Of a stretch of 64,000 bases of DNA, positions 41,341 to 50,957 are shown one piece after another; within the stretch, counting starts at the first letter, position 1, and every line of letters starts with the position of its first letter. The DNA comes from Bacillus sp. ISL-55. GTDB lineage: Bacteria > Bacillota > Bacilli > Bacillales > Cytobacillaceae. The stretch lies in contig NZ_JAGGQU010000021.1 in the NCBI RefSeq assembly GCF_018613155.1, forward strand, positions 124,001 to 188,000, in the 5' to 3' direction. The notes beneath the pieces were generated by a model. It ran no database searches. It was not told the DNA's origin and was given only the letters and a program-made list of their open reading frames with translations. The translations under genes and the position numbers were made by a program.

Positions 41341-41367
41341 TAAATCCCTTGTAAACGTTGCCGATAA
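41341..41367 (+). promoter_or_regulatory. Sigma-D promoter of the CWB2 deacetylase gene
   Basis: TAAA, 15-base spacer, GCCGATAA: same -10 as the flgM promoter and ideal spacing. It lies 54 bases before the start codon, so the gene is likely part of the motility regulon. Confidence 0.75.
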
Positions 41368-41421
41368 TAAGCAGGTCAAACGACTTGCTAAAAGGTAATT
41401 ACTTCAAGGAGGTTTACACCA

Positions 41422-43479
41422 GTGCAAAAAAAAATTGCTTCAATTTTATTTCTTATGGTTTTATGGATTCTGTTAGCTACTAATGTCACTGCCCAGGAAA
41501 ACAATGTTTTGAGAATTCAAGGTAAAAATCGGTACGACACAGCTATAGAAATCTCAAAATCTACTTTTCCGGAGGGAACGGATACTGTTGTACTTGTGAC
41601 AGGAACTGATTTTCCTGACGCATTATCTGGGGCACCATTAGCATTTATGTATAATGCCCCCATATTAACGACCACACAAGGAAAGTTAATAGATCAGACA
41701 GCAAATGAAATAAAGAGATTAGGTGCTGAAAAAGCGATTATACTCGGTGGTACTTCAGCCATATCAACAGAAGTTGTCAATGGACTAAAAGCATTGGGCT
41801 TGCAGGTTGAGAGAATTGCAGGAAAAAACAGATATGAGACTTCAGCTCTGATTGCTGATAGAATCCCTTCTGACACTGCTATTTTAGCCAATGGCCAGAA
41901 CTTTCCCGACGCACTGGCAACTGCACCTTATGCAGCAAAGAACAGTTATCCAATTCTTCTTACAAGGTCTGATAAGCTCCCATTAGAGATACACAGACAA
42001 ATGCGAGCAATGACGATAATTGCTGGCGGCCAGCAGGCAGTAAATGACTCTATATTGAAGCCTTTCCCAGAAACGATTCGTATCAGTGGCAAGAATCGAT
42101 ACGAAACGAATCTCCGAATTGTACATTACTTTGATAAAGATATTCAAACTGCCTATATTGCGACCGGTAATCATTTTGCTGACGCTTTAACTGGTTCAAT
42201 ATTGGCTTCAGTCCATGGCGAACCAATTGTATTAGTGAATACAGATATCCCCTTAAGCGCACAGTTATTTTTCAAAAAACTTAACACTCAGTATTTCAAT
42301 ATTCTAGGAGGACAGAACGCAATTGGCCCTATGGCTGAAAAGGCACTCTTGGAATTGCAGTCCAAAACATTTTTTTCACTAGAGAATCCATTAAATTTTT
42401 CTGATTTGAATTCAGAGATAAATGATGCTGGCATTTTGTATCCGGATGTTATCTTCTCTGGTGAAGATTCAGAAGAAGATATTGTTGTTCCCTATGGAAA
42501 TTCAAAGATAAAAATAGATAATAGTATGGCAATATCGAATATGGATTTTGAGCAAATCTTTATGGTGAAAAATCTAGAGAACAATCCGGGGAATACAGAC
42601 ATAACCATCCTTTTAGACAAAGAGGACGTCAATATCTTTGACAGAAGTCTTAACACACCACTTGTTACATTAAAAAAAGGACAACGCTTACCGATCTCTG
42701 CTGAGACCAACGACAGTTTTATAATCAATATCGGTGGCTTCAACGGATATATCAGAAAACAAGATGTTTCTTTGGATAATGGGATTCCAATACTTATGTA
42801 CCATCACATCCTGAAAGATGAAGAAAATAAAATCTTTCGAAACGTGTCCACTACCATAACTGATTTAGAGTTTGAAAGCCAAATGAAGTATCTATTCGAT
42901 AATGAATATATTCCAGTCACTCTAGGAACACTGGAAAGTTATTTAGATAAAAGAAGCAACCTTCCATCGAATGCTGTGGTTATTACTTTTGACGATGGTC
43001 TGAAGTCTGTTTATAAATATGCATTTCCAGTATTGAATCAATACGATTTCCGGGCTTCGGAATTCATGATAACCAGTAAAATATATGATTCCCCACAAGA
43101 ATTCCATCCAGATGGGCTACAATATATTTCACTTCCAGAAATGAATGAAATGAAGGAAGTATTCGAATTCCATAGTCATACGGATGACCTTCATCAATAT
43201 AATACAGAAAAGAAGAGTTATTTAGTCATTCAGCCTGAAAGCTTTGTCGAAGCAGATCTTCTGCTCAGCAAATCAAAGTTGGATTCTTCTTACTTTGCAT
43301 ACCCATTTGGGCAGTACAATGAAAATACGATTAGCCTACTGAGAAAACTTGAGTATAGAATGGCATTCACAACGAAACTAGGCAAGGTAAAAATTGGTGA
43401 TGATAAGTTCCAGCTCAATAGGATAGCTATATTACCCGGAATGACACTTTCAACCTTTGCGTCAAAAATAAAGAACTAA
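41422..43479 (+). CDS. CWB2-anchored polysaccharide deacetylase
   Basis: A 685-residue exported protein. Signal peptide (to about residue 24), three cell-wall-binding type 2 repeats (~30-120, ~125-215, ~220-310, each opening with GKNRYDT/GKNRYET), a linker and small beta region (~330-450), then a NodB-type deacetylase domain (~455-685). Catalytic TFDDG is at 522-526 and the metal-binding HSHTDDLH lies downstream, so the enzyme looks active on an acetylated glycan such as peptidoglycan or wall polysaccharide. GTG start with AAGGAGG. It is inserted between yvyE and the LCP gene relative to B. subtilis and has a sigma-D promoter. Confidence 0.9.
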   Translation: MQKKIASILFLMVLWILLATNVTAQENNVLRIQGKNRYDTAIEISKSTFPEGTDTVVLVTGTDFPDALSGAPLAFMYNAPILTTTQGKLIDQTANEIKRLGAEKAIILGGTSAISTEVVNGLKALGLQVERIAGKNRYETSALIADRIPSDTAILANGQNFPDALATAPYAAKNSYPILLTRSDKLPLEIHRQMRAMTIIAGGQQAVNDSILKPFPETIRISGKNRYETNLRIVHYFDKDIQTAYIATGNHFADALTGSILASVHGEPIVLVNTDIPLSAQLFFKKLNTQYFNILGGQNAIGPMAEKALLELQSKTFFSLENPLNFSDLNSEINDAGILYPDVIFSGEDSEEDIVVPYGNSKIKIDNSMAISNMDFEQIFMVKNLENNPGNTDITILLDKEDVNIFDRSLNTPLVTLKKGQRLPISAETNDSFIINIGGFNGYIRKQDVSLDNGIPILMYHHILKDEENKIFRNVSTTITDLEFESQMKYLFDNEYIPVTLGTLESYLDKRSNLPSNAVVITFDDGLKSVYKYAFPVLNQYDFRASEFMITSKIYDSPQEFHPDGLQYISLPEMNEMKEVFEFHSHTDDLHQYNTEKKSYLVIQPESFVEADLLLSKSKLDSSYFAYPFGQYNENTISLLRKLEYRMAFTTKLGKVKIGDDKFQLNRIAILPGMTLSTFASKIKN

Positions 43480-43569
43480 AAATCATGTAACTTTTCCCCC
43501 ATCTTTTCGTCAATACAATTGGTGGCTCACAAGCGTAATATTTTCAAATGTTTCAATTTAAAAATTCAA

Positions 43570-43598
43570 TTTACCTCTTTCTAAAATAGTAGTAAAAT
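43570..43598 (+). promoter_or_regulatory. Sigma-A promoter of the LCP gene
   Basis: TTTACC, 17-base spacer, TAAAAT, ending about 58 bases before the start codon. Confidence 0.5.
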
Positions 43599-43655
43599 GG
43601 AATTTGGTGCTGAAGATTCGCACTAGGACATTTATAAATAAAAGGAGATTGTCAT

Positions 43656-44708
43656 ATGTCTTATAACGACCGACGCTCGTTTAAAGTGGAGAGAGTAAGG
43701 AAGAAGCGACGGAGAATATTTTATTGGATCGTTCTCCCAACAATCGTTCTTCTTCTCAGCACCGCATCTTACGGAGCGTTCTTATATAATAAAGCACAAT
43801 CCGTCATTTCTGATTCATATAAGCCTCTGGACCGTGATTCTAAGCGTGAAAAAAGAGTAGATCCCAATATAGACAATATATCTATTTTGTTTGTAGGGGT
43901 AGATGACAGTGAAACAAGAAAATTCTCAGAGGGTTCCAGAACGGACGCCTTAATGTTAGCCACATTTAATGAAAAAGAAAAGTCAGTTAAGTTAGTAAGT
44001 ATCCCTCGTGATTCCTATGTTCATATTCCTGAAAAGGACGTCTATACGAAGATTAACCATGCACATTCGTACGGTGGAGTAAAATTAACTATTGAAACAG
44101 TCGAAGAATTTTTGAACATTCCGGTTGATTACTATGTGAAATTAAATTTCAATGCGTTTATTGATGTTGTCGATGCATTAAATGGAATTAAGGTTGATGT
44201 GCCATATGCCTTTTCAGAGCAAGATTCCGAAGATAATGCGGATGCAATCAGTCTGAAAGCTGGATACCAAAAGCTTGATGGAGAAGAGGCACTGGCACTC
44301 GCCAGGACAAGAAAACTTGATAATGATATTGAACGCGGCAAAAGACAGCAAGAAATTTTCAAAGCAATATTTAAAAAAGCTGCTTCTGCTTCATCAATAA
44401 CAAGTTATTCAAATGTTATTGAAGCAGTTGGTGATAATATGACTACTAACCTGACATTCAGTGAAATGAAGTCTTTCACAGACTATGCATTAGCATTAGA
44501 TAACTTAAATATTGAAACGCTAAATATCGCTGGGAAAGATGCCATGATCAAAGGTGTTTATTATTATGAGCCGGACGAAGATTCAGTAGAAGAAATCAGG
44601 TCTGTTCTCCGAAATCACCTGGCGATTGAAAGTTACAATAACACAAATGATAATACTCTTACAAAAGCAACTGATAGCGATGAATTTATGTCAGAGGATA
44701 CTAATTAA
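43656..44708 (+). CDS. LytR-CpsA-Psr family cell-wall glycopolymer ligase
   Basis: A 350-residue protein with a basic cytoplasmic start, one transmembrane helix (~22-45) and an extracellular LCP domain: DDSETRKFSEGSRTDALMLATF, VSIPRDSYV, and LALARTRKLDNDIERGKRQ carry the Arg/Asp residues that bind the polyprenyl pyrophosphate head. These enzymes attach teichoic acids or other anionic polymers to peptidoglycan. The position between yvyE and tagO corresponds to yvhJ (tagV) of B. subtilis. AAAGGAG precedes the ATG. Confidence 0.93.
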   Translation: MSYNDRRSFKVERVRKKRRRIFYWIVLPTIVLLLSTASYGAFLYNKAQSVISDSYKPLDRDSKREKRVDPNIDNISILFVGVDDSETRKFSEGSRTDALMLATFNEKEKSVKLVSIPRDSYVHIPEKDVYTKINHAHSYGGVKLTIETVEEFLNIPVDYYVKLNFNAFIDVVDALNGIKVDVPYAFSEQDSEDNADAISLKAGYQKLDGEEALALARTRKLDNDIERGKRQQEIFKAIFKKAASASSITSYSNVIEAVGDNMTTNLTFSEMKSFTDYALALDNLNIETLNIAGKDAMIKGVYYYEPDEDSVEEIRSVLRNHLAIESYNNTNDNTLTKATDSDEFMSEDTN

Positions 44709-44710
44709 CC

Positions 44711-44745
44711 AAAAGACCCAATTAACATTAATTGGGTCTTATTTT
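44711..44745 (+). terminator. Terminator of the LCP gene
   Basis: AAGACCCAATT and AATTGGGTCTT form an 11-bp stem followed by TATTTTATT. Confidence 0.88.
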
Positions 44746-44767
44746 ATTATTACATTAAACGAACAAC

Positions 44768-44796
44768 AAAAAAAGCAGCCCATTGGCTGCTTTTTA
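44768..44796 (-). terminator. Terminator of tagO
   Basis: AAAAAGCAGCC and GGCTGCTTTTT; on the minus strand followed by seven Ts, overlapping the tagO stop. Confidence 0.88.
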
Positions 44797-45861
44797 ATAT
44801 TTATCCTTAGCATTTACAGGTTTTAATCCCTTAAAGAATTTAATCAATGGTTTATAATCTTCCCTGACTAATCCGATTTTCTCAACAATAACCTCAATCA
44901 CAATAATCAATGTGGTCAGTATGATAACCGAACCCCATACAGTGGATTGTGAAAAAATAAACGCGGTTAAGCCAAAAATTGCACTCATTGCATAAATTAA
45001 CAAAACTGTTTGTCGATGAGAATAACCCGTTCTTAATAAACAATGATGTAAATGGGACTTATCAGGTGCTGATAACGGCTGTTTATTAACCAGTCGTCTA
45101 ACGATTGCAAAGAACGTATCTGAAATTGGCACTCCTAAGATAATAATCGGAATGATCAAGGATAGAACAGTAACTCCCTTGAACCCTAATAATGAAAGTA
45201 CACCAATTATATATCCTAAAAACAGTGCGCCTGTATCTCCCATGAAGATTTTTGCTGGGTGGAAGTTATAAAATAGGAAACCGATGGACGAAGCTGCCAC
45301 GATAAGGGCAATCATCATTACGTATGGATTCCCCATTACAACCGCCATGCCGGCTATAGAAAGCAAAGCTATAGTGGAAACTCCTGCAGCTAAACCATCA
45401 AGGCCGTCAATAAGATTGATTGCATTTGTAATACCAATGATCCAAATCATTGTAATTGGGTAGCTCATAATACCAAAGTTGAGCTGACCACCGCCGAACG
45501 GTAAATTTATGAACTCAACATTCAAATCTCCCCAAACTACAACAATCAAAGCAGCAAGAATCTGACCTGTTAATTTCACTTTTGGTGAAATTTCCTTAAT
45601 ATCATCAATGAAACCTGTAAATACTATTATGAAGCTGCCAATAATGAGCGGCCAATAGTACTTTATATCAGGTGATATCAAAAAAATACCGATTAAAAAG
45701 CTAATGTAGATAGCTAAGCCACCAAGGCGTGGCATGATATTTTGATGGACCTTTCTATAATTGGGCTTATCCGTCGCTCCAATTTTAATTGCGAATTTTT
45801 TCACTAATGGTGTGAGGAGTATTGCCGCGAAAAAGCTTATCAATAATGTTAAGTAAAACAT
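44794..45861 (-). CDS. tagO: Undecaprenyl-phosphate GlcNAc-1-phosphate transferase TagO
   Basis: A 355-residue membrane enzyme of the MraY/WecA family with about eleven helices. Signature stretches are KPNYRKVH, INLIDGLDGLAAG, and FMGDTGALFLGY with catalytic Asp residues, plus the His-rich loop SHLHHCLL. It transfers GlcNAc-1-P from UDP-GlcNAc to undecaprenyl phosphate, the first step of wall teichoic acid and many secondary wall polymers. Confidence 0.94.
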   Translation of the reverse strand: MFYLTLLISFFAAILLTPLVKKFAIKIGATDKPNYRKVHQNIMPRLGGLAIYISFLIGIFLISPDIKYYWPLIIGSFIIVFTGFIDDIKEISPKVKLTGQILAALIVVVWGDLNVEFINLPFGGGQLNFGIMSYPITMIWIIGITNAINLIDGLDGLAAGVSTIALLSIAGMAVVMGNPYVMMIALIVAASSIGFLFYNFHPAKIFMGDTGALFLGYIIGVLSLLGFKGVTVLSLIIPIIILGVPISDTFFAIVRRLVNKQPLSAPDKSHLHHCLLRTGYSHRQTVLLIYAMSAIFGLTAFIFSQSTVWGSVIILTTLIIVIEVIVEKIGLVREDYKPLIKFFKGLKPVNAKDKY

Positions 45862-45993
45862 ACAGCCCCTCCGTAATAGTTATCATGTCCAATGATGTAT
45901 TTGAAAATCCATGGTAACTTTTTGATAAAAGGTACCTTAATTAATCCTTCCTGATTATAGCACAGTCAATAGTTTAATAAAATTATATTTTTA

Positions 45994-47097
45994 TTACAAA
46001 GATTGATAGGCTTGATAGACACTATCAGCAAAGGATTGAAGCGAAAAGTTTTCAGACGCAAATGTGTTAAAGTGTGTTCCCATGATCTGTAAATCGCCTG
46101 TCTCCTTTAATTTAATAGCTTTGAAGATAGCATTTGCAACGGAATCTTCATCATCAACCGGAACAATAAAACCCATCTTACTGTCTGGGATCATTTCATG
46201 TACTCCTCCAACATCCGTAGTGATCACTGGTACGTTTTCCCTTGCTGACTCCAGTAAAACCAACGGAAAACTTTCAGTCCGTGAGGTGAGTAATGTTATG
46301 TCCGCTAATCGATAAAAATCTCTTACATTTTCCTTATAACCAAGAAAAATGACGTTTTTGTCCATATCCCTTGATTTAACCAGTTTTTCAATTTCCGGTT
46401 TTGTTTGTCCGTCCCCTAACAAAAGAAGCTTGACATTTGGATAAACATGTTTAACTTGTTCCACTGCTTTAAGAGCAATATCGTGCCGTTTCACCGGATC
46501 AAACCTGGCAACCATTAATAAGACGAAATCCGTTTGCAAAAGTTTCATATCTCCTCTTGAAACATTTCTCGAACTTATTAGACCCTCGTTAAAATCAATA
46601 CCATTATAAATGGTTGTGATTTTACGGGAACTTACACCAAATCCCTCAACCATCTCTTTAAAACGAGTGGAAATGGCGAAAAAATGGTCTGCATTTCTCA
46701 ATACCGCCAAATTTAGGCTTGTAAACATTTTTCCTTTAATTCCACGCCCAAGGAAATCATTTCTTGGATCGCTATGGACTGTAATTGCCCACTTCACATC
46801 TGTAAATTTACTTATAAAATAACCATATAGATTCGCTCGTGCACCATGTGTATGAATAATATCAATTTTTTGATCTTTAATGAAAGATATTAATTTTTTT
46901 ATTACCGAAAAATCATACCGAGAGCTTTGTTCAAAAGTAAGAGTATTGATTCCCCGTTCTTTTGCCTTATAATAAAACTCTTTCTTTTCCAAAAGCCCAA
47001 GATAAATATCATCACTTTTTAACTGACTTAAGAGAGAGAGGATATGGATCATTCCCCCACCCGTCTCATTACCAGCATTAAGATGAAGAACCCTCAT
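45994..47097 (-). CDS. GT4-type glycosyltransferase
   Basis: A 367-residue GT-B enzyme. N-terminal GNETGGGMIHILSLLSQL (acceptor domain) and C-terminal donor domain with VARFDPVKRHDIALKA, LGDGQ, and SFPLVLLESARENVPVITTDVGGVHEMI, the E-x7-E type nucleotide-sugar site. Start overlaps the tagA stop by 4 bases (ATGA). Likely adds a sugar to the TagO/TagA lipid-linked primer; donor and acceptor cannot be read from sequence. Confidence 0.88.
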   Translation of the reverse strand: MRVLHLNAGNETGGGMIHILSLLSQLKSDDIYLGLLEKKEFYYKAKERGINTLTFEQSSRYDFSVIKKLISFIKDQKIDIIHTHGARANLYGYFISKFTDVKWAITVHSDPRNDFLGRGIKGKMFTSLNLAVLRNADHFFAISTRFKEMVEGFGVSSRKITTIYNGIDFNEGLISSRNVSRGDMKLLQTDFVLLMVARFDPVKRHDIALKAVEQVKHVYPNVKLLLLGDGQTKPEIEKLVKSRDMDKNVIFLGYKENVRDFYRLADITLLTSRTESFPLVLLESARENVPVITTDVGGVHEMIPDSKMGFIVPVDDEDSVANAIFKAIKLKETGDLQIMGTHFNTFASENFSLQSFADSVYQAYQSL

Positions 47098-47840
47098 TGT
47101 TTATTGCTCCCTAGTTTTTTACTTATTACTTTTAAAACAAACAATGGTAAAACCAACATCCGCTTCCATCTGCTTGGCTGCTGGATCAGACGATAAAACC
47201 ATTCCAGGTTAAGCCTTTGCCAAATTTCAGGTGCTCGCTTAACTGTGCCTGCCCATACATCAAAACTTCCGCCAACTCCCATAAATAATCCTTTGGAGAA
47301 GCTAGGCAGATTTTCTGATATCCACATCTCTTGTTTCGGGAAACCTAGAGCCACGAATACTAAATCTGGTTCAAGGCCAATTATCTCTTCTGTTATTTCA
47401 TTTGTTTCCCAATCGAAGTATCCATCATGCCACCCAACAATCTCTAGCTGTGGATATTTCATTTTAATATTCTCCACAGCCTTGCTGACTACCTCATTTT
47501 TAGCTCCAAGTAAATAGACCTTCCAACCCTTGTCATTCCCTGATTTGAGCAGTTCATTCATTAAATCAAATCCAGGAATACGCTCAGGCAGAGGTCGTCC
47601 CAGTATTCTTGAACCAAGGATTACCCCGTACCCATCGGGAATTACATAGTCAGCTTGGTTTACTACATCTAAATACCGCTCATCCTTTTCCCCGTACATG
47701 ACAATTTCAGGATTGGCCGTCACCACGAAGGTCTTCTCTGATTGAGCGACTCGGTTACTTAACTTTCCCACTAGTTCTTTCGCTAGCAAGGAATCAAACC
47801 TCATATTTAAAATGTTAATTTTATTCATTGTCATTTTCAT
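47094..47840 (-). CDS. tagA: WecG/TagA/CpsF family glycosyltransferase
   Basis: A 248-residue GT26 enzyme. TANPEIVMYG and ADYVIPDGYGVI carry the conserved Thr and catalytic Asp; FVALGFPKQEMWI is the third signature. TagA adds ManNAc to the GlcNAc-PP-undecaprenol made by TagO, completing the linkage unit of wall polymers. It is coupled to the flanking flippase and glycosyltransferase genes. A few ATG/GTG starts are possible within eight codons. Confidence 0.9.
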   Translation of the reverse strand: MKMTMNKINILNMRFDSLLAKELVGKLSNRVAQSEKTFVVTANPEIVMYGEKDERYLDVVNQADYVIPDGYGVILGSRILGRPLPERIPGFDLMNELLKSGNDKGWKVYLLGAKNEVVSKAVENIKMKYPQLEIVGWHDGYFDWETNEITEEIIGLEPDLVFVALGFPKQEMWISENLPSFSKGLFMGVGGSFDVWAGTVKRAPEIWQRLNLEWFYRLIQQPSRWKRMLVLPLFVLKVISKKLGSNKQ

Positions 47841-47859
47841 CACTCGTCTCTTAATGCAA

Positions 47860-49392
47860 TCACTTTTTAAAACGTTTCAAAGGTAAAAGAGTCATTAATT
47901 TTGCAAAGGCAGCAGGACTAAAAAATTTTAAAGCAACAAAATATACAATGATCCCCGTTATGCCATTTAAAATGATCAAAATTATATAAGAATTTATATA
48001 CCTAACACTGAAATAATTAGTAACCGTCACAACTACAGCCATAATTGCCGTTGGTAAGATAAGTTTTCCGGCAGACCGGAAAAACTTTTGAGCTTCACCT
48101 TCATCAAAGTCTTTGTACATAATCTTCGATGTTAACACTAAAAATATTACTGCAATAATTGAACTTGAAAGCGCAGGGCCTAAATACCCTAGCCATTTTG
48201 CAAGGAAATAATTAGAGATCATATTGGAAGTAATTGTGACAAAACTTAACTTAAAAATCAGCTTTGTTTTTCCTTTCGCATAAAGAGCCTTCAACACAAT
48301 TATTTGCAACCCTTGCGTGACGATAAGTGGCAAGTAGAATAATAAAGCTAAATAAGTGTTGATTGTATCAGCTGAAGTGAATGCTCCTCTTTCAAAAATA
48401 AAGCCAATCACTGATTTCCCCAATATTGCAAGCCCTGCGGTAAGCGGGAGTAACAACACGGCTGACATCTGAAGCCCTAACAAAACCGTTTCCTGAAATT
48501 TGGCTTTCACCTTAACATTTTCAGAAAGCAGTGTAAAAACAATCGCGATGATTGTCGTTCCAAGAATGGCATTCGGTATACTTACAATCAGGGACGCGTT
48601 ATTTAAATAAGTAACAGCTCCCTCAATTGTGTTAGACGCAAATATACGGTCCACGGTTACATTGATTTGCCCCAGTACCGCACTCAGAATTGCCGGAAGA
48701 AACAAGCTCAAAAAGGTAATCCTGAATTCTTTCTCCAACGAAAATACTGGCATCCATTTAAATCCATACTTTTTCAGGTAAACTACTTGGACAACGATGC
48801 CGAGAAATATTCCTGTGACAAAACCATATGCCAGGCTATCGATTCCCCATATATTAGAAAAAGCAAGAGCAAAAAATGCCCCAGTAAGAGTTCCAAATAT
48901 CCTCGAAACTTGCGCAGGTATAAAACTGCGGTATGCCTGTAAATAGGATTCAAGCATCCCATTAACAGTAATCATAAATAAAAATAACACAAAAAATTGT
49001 GATAGACGAATGGCGATTACCTCTGTTTCCGGATGCATTTCCTGGAAAACATTAAATACAAGTGGAATCAGGTATGGAACCATAAAATATATAATAGAAG
49101 AAAACGCAAGGATAATGACCAGCACGATATTTAATAGGGCGTTCGCATTTCGAAGACTGCCCTCCTCATCTTCCTGCTTATTCTTAATGAATAAAGGCAG
49201 AAATACACTATTAAAACCCTCAGAGGTCATTAATACAAAAAGAGTAATAACAGAAAAGGCAATAATGTATCCGTCTGTTTCAGCGGATGCCCCGAATTGC
49301 TTAGCAATAATCCCTTCCCTTAGGAAACCAGAGAACTTAAGGAACAAGGAAAGAATCAGGGCAATGATCCCAGCTTTTTTTAAATTTGACAT
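47860..49392 (-). CDS. MurJ/MviN-type lipid-linked oligosaccharide flippase
   Basis: A 510-residue membrane protein of about 14 helices in the MOP exporter superfamily; GFLREGIIAKQFGASAETDGYIIAF is the MurJ start. It lies among wall-polymer genes between tagA and a glycosyltransferase, so a polymer-specific flippase is as likely as general lipid II flipping. AAAGGATTTAAT precedes the ATG at 49392. Confidence 0.88.
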   Translation of the reverse strand: MSNLKKAGIIALILSLFLKFSGFLREGIIAKQFGASAETDGYIIAFSVITLFVLMTSEGFNSVFLPLFIKNKQEDEEGSLRNANALLNIVLVIILAFSSIIYFMVPYLIPLVFNVFQEMHPETEVIAIRLSQFFVLFLFMITVNGMLESYLQAYRSFIPAQVSRIFGTLTGAFFALAFSNIWGIDSLAYGFVTGIFLGIVVQVVYLKKYGFKWMPVFSLEKEFRITFLSLFLPAILSAVLGQINVTVDRIFASNTIEGAVTYLNNASLIVSIPNAILGTTIIAIVFTLLSENVKVKAKFQETVLLGLQMSAVLLLPLTAGLAILGKSVIGFIFERGAFTSADTINTYLALLFYLPLIVTQGLQIIVLKALYAKGKTKLIFKLSFVTITSNMISNYFLAKWLGYLGPALSSSIIAVIFLVLTSKIMYKDFDEGEAQKFFRSAGKLILPTAIMAVVVTVTNYFSVRYINSYIILIILNGITGIIVYFVALKFFSPAAFAKLMTLLPLKRFKK

Positions 49393-49419
49393 ATTAAATC
49401 CTTTCAAGGCAAACAATAT

Positions 49420-50688
49420 TTAGTCCAGCAGTTTGTCCTCTATAAACTCGAATCTTTTTTCCCATGTAGATTTAGCGAGAAAAGCTTCTAAATCAGCATT
49501 CTTATCCTCGCCGGTCATAAGTTGTTGGTAAGCTTTCTCAACAGCGGCTTTGAATTCTCCTGATTGATCAGCATGTGTAACATGCGGGTAGGTTCCAATA
49601 TGAGGAATCCCACTTGAAACAGTAGGAAGCCCAAAGTATAGATACTCATAAATTTTTATAGGATCTACAGCTTGCGAAAGGGCACTCTTTTTAAATGGTA
49701 TAAGACCAACATGCCATTTTTTCACATGCGCTGACAATTCACTTGGATGGACTTTTCCATAATACCGGACATTCTCATAGCTCTTGAGCTCTTTTTCAAG
49801 CCGCTCTGGAATACCATATCCGATAAGATGGATAAAAAACTTATCCTCTTTGATCATTTCAATCAGAATGTCCCAATCAAGCCAGGAATCTGTTAAATGC
49901 CCAAAATAACCAGTGTGGATCCGGCCATCTTCTGCAGGCGTTTTTAACGCTATATCTTTCTCACCGGAAAGCTTTTCACTAAATCCATTACCAACTACGT
50001 AAATATCTTCTCTTATATAGTTGAATTTTTCGCTTAAAGGCTTTGAGACAGCAAAGACCAAACCAGCCTGTTTTGTTATCTCCTCTTCTATCTTCTTATT
50101 ATACCAAGGGGCATGTCCAACTTTATAAAATTCTTCCCATTCATCCATAATATCGTATACAACTTTATAGCCCATTTGATGAAAGGTTGGGAACAAATTT
50201 AAAAATGCTTTTGCAGGGAATGTGACAAAGAAAGAGTTTTCCCCTTTCAATTTCAATGCATCCAACGCTGGCATTGTGGCAATGAATGGATATAAAGGTA
50301 CCTGGTAAATATTTTCATAAACGTTCTGGTAGCTCTTCTCAAGCTTCTCTGAAGATTGCCATTGCCAAACTACGTATAAGACAGCATAGTCATTCTCACT
50401 GTAGTATTTCGCAAGGTTTATCGTCCTTTGGTTATAAACCTCTTCAAATTCCATTGCTGAAGTTATTACAACAAGGCCCTTTAACTTTTTATCCAGAATG
50501 AGGTCGTTAAGGTTTTTATATACTCCATTCATCGAGTCCGTTTCTTCCTGGCTTATCTTAATATTAGAGGAGTATTTTGCGTCAAATCTTCCTTTTATAG
50601 TTAGAAGAGTATTCTTAACCCCAGTTTTACGTATGGAATTATAAACCTTGCCCGCACCTATAGATAATTGCTTTAATTTATACATCAT
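49420..50688 (-). CDS. Glycosyltransferase, GT-B fold
   Basis: About 422 residues. C-terminal half has IHTGYFGHLTDSWLDWDIL, LIGYGIPERLEKEL, YYGKVHPSELSAHVKKWHVGLIPFK and AVDPIKIYEYLYFGLPTVSSGI, typical of GT4/GT1-like transferases in polysaccharide clusters. First gene of the minus-strand series running to tagO. The frame starts at 50733 (TTG); ATG at 50688 with GGAG nine bases before is preferred. Substrate unknown. Confidence 0.82.
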   Translation of the reverse strand: MMYKLKQLSIGAGKVYNSIRKTGVKNTLLTIKGRFDAKYSSNIKISQEETDSMNGVYKNLNDLILDKKLKGLVVITSAMEFEEVYNQRTINLAKYYSENDYAVLYVVWQWQSSEKLEKSYQNVYENIYQVPLYPFIATMPALDALKLKGENSFFVTFPAKAFLNLFPTFHQMGYKVVYDIMDEWEEFYKVGHAPWYNKKIEEEITKQAGLVFAVSKPLSEKFNYIREDIYVVGNGFSEKLSGEKDIALKTPAEDGRIHTGYFGHLTDSWLDWDILIEMIKEDKFFIHLIGYGIPERLEKELKSYENVRYYGKVHPSELSAHVKKWHVGLIPFKKSALSQAVDPIKIYEYLYFGLPTVSSGIPHIGTYPHVTHADQSGEFKAAVEKAYQQLMTGEDKNADLEAFLAKSTWEKRFEFIEDKLLD

Positions 50689-50957
50689 AGCAGCATACTC
50701 CATTTCTAAATAGACTAAGACTTCAACAGTCAATTATAGTTTATTGTAATAGCATTGACAAATCAGGACTATAATCGACAACTTGCATCTATTTTCTATT
50801 TACCCTATTGTTTAAATGTTGTATTCTGTTTTAAGGGAAAGTTTAGGTCCATCATTTTAGTTAAATTATACAATGTTTCTAATCAGAAATGTTTTTACTT
50901 TTCTATTGAATAAAAAAGAAAAATCTTAATTGAAGCATTACAGAAGGGAGTTATCCA

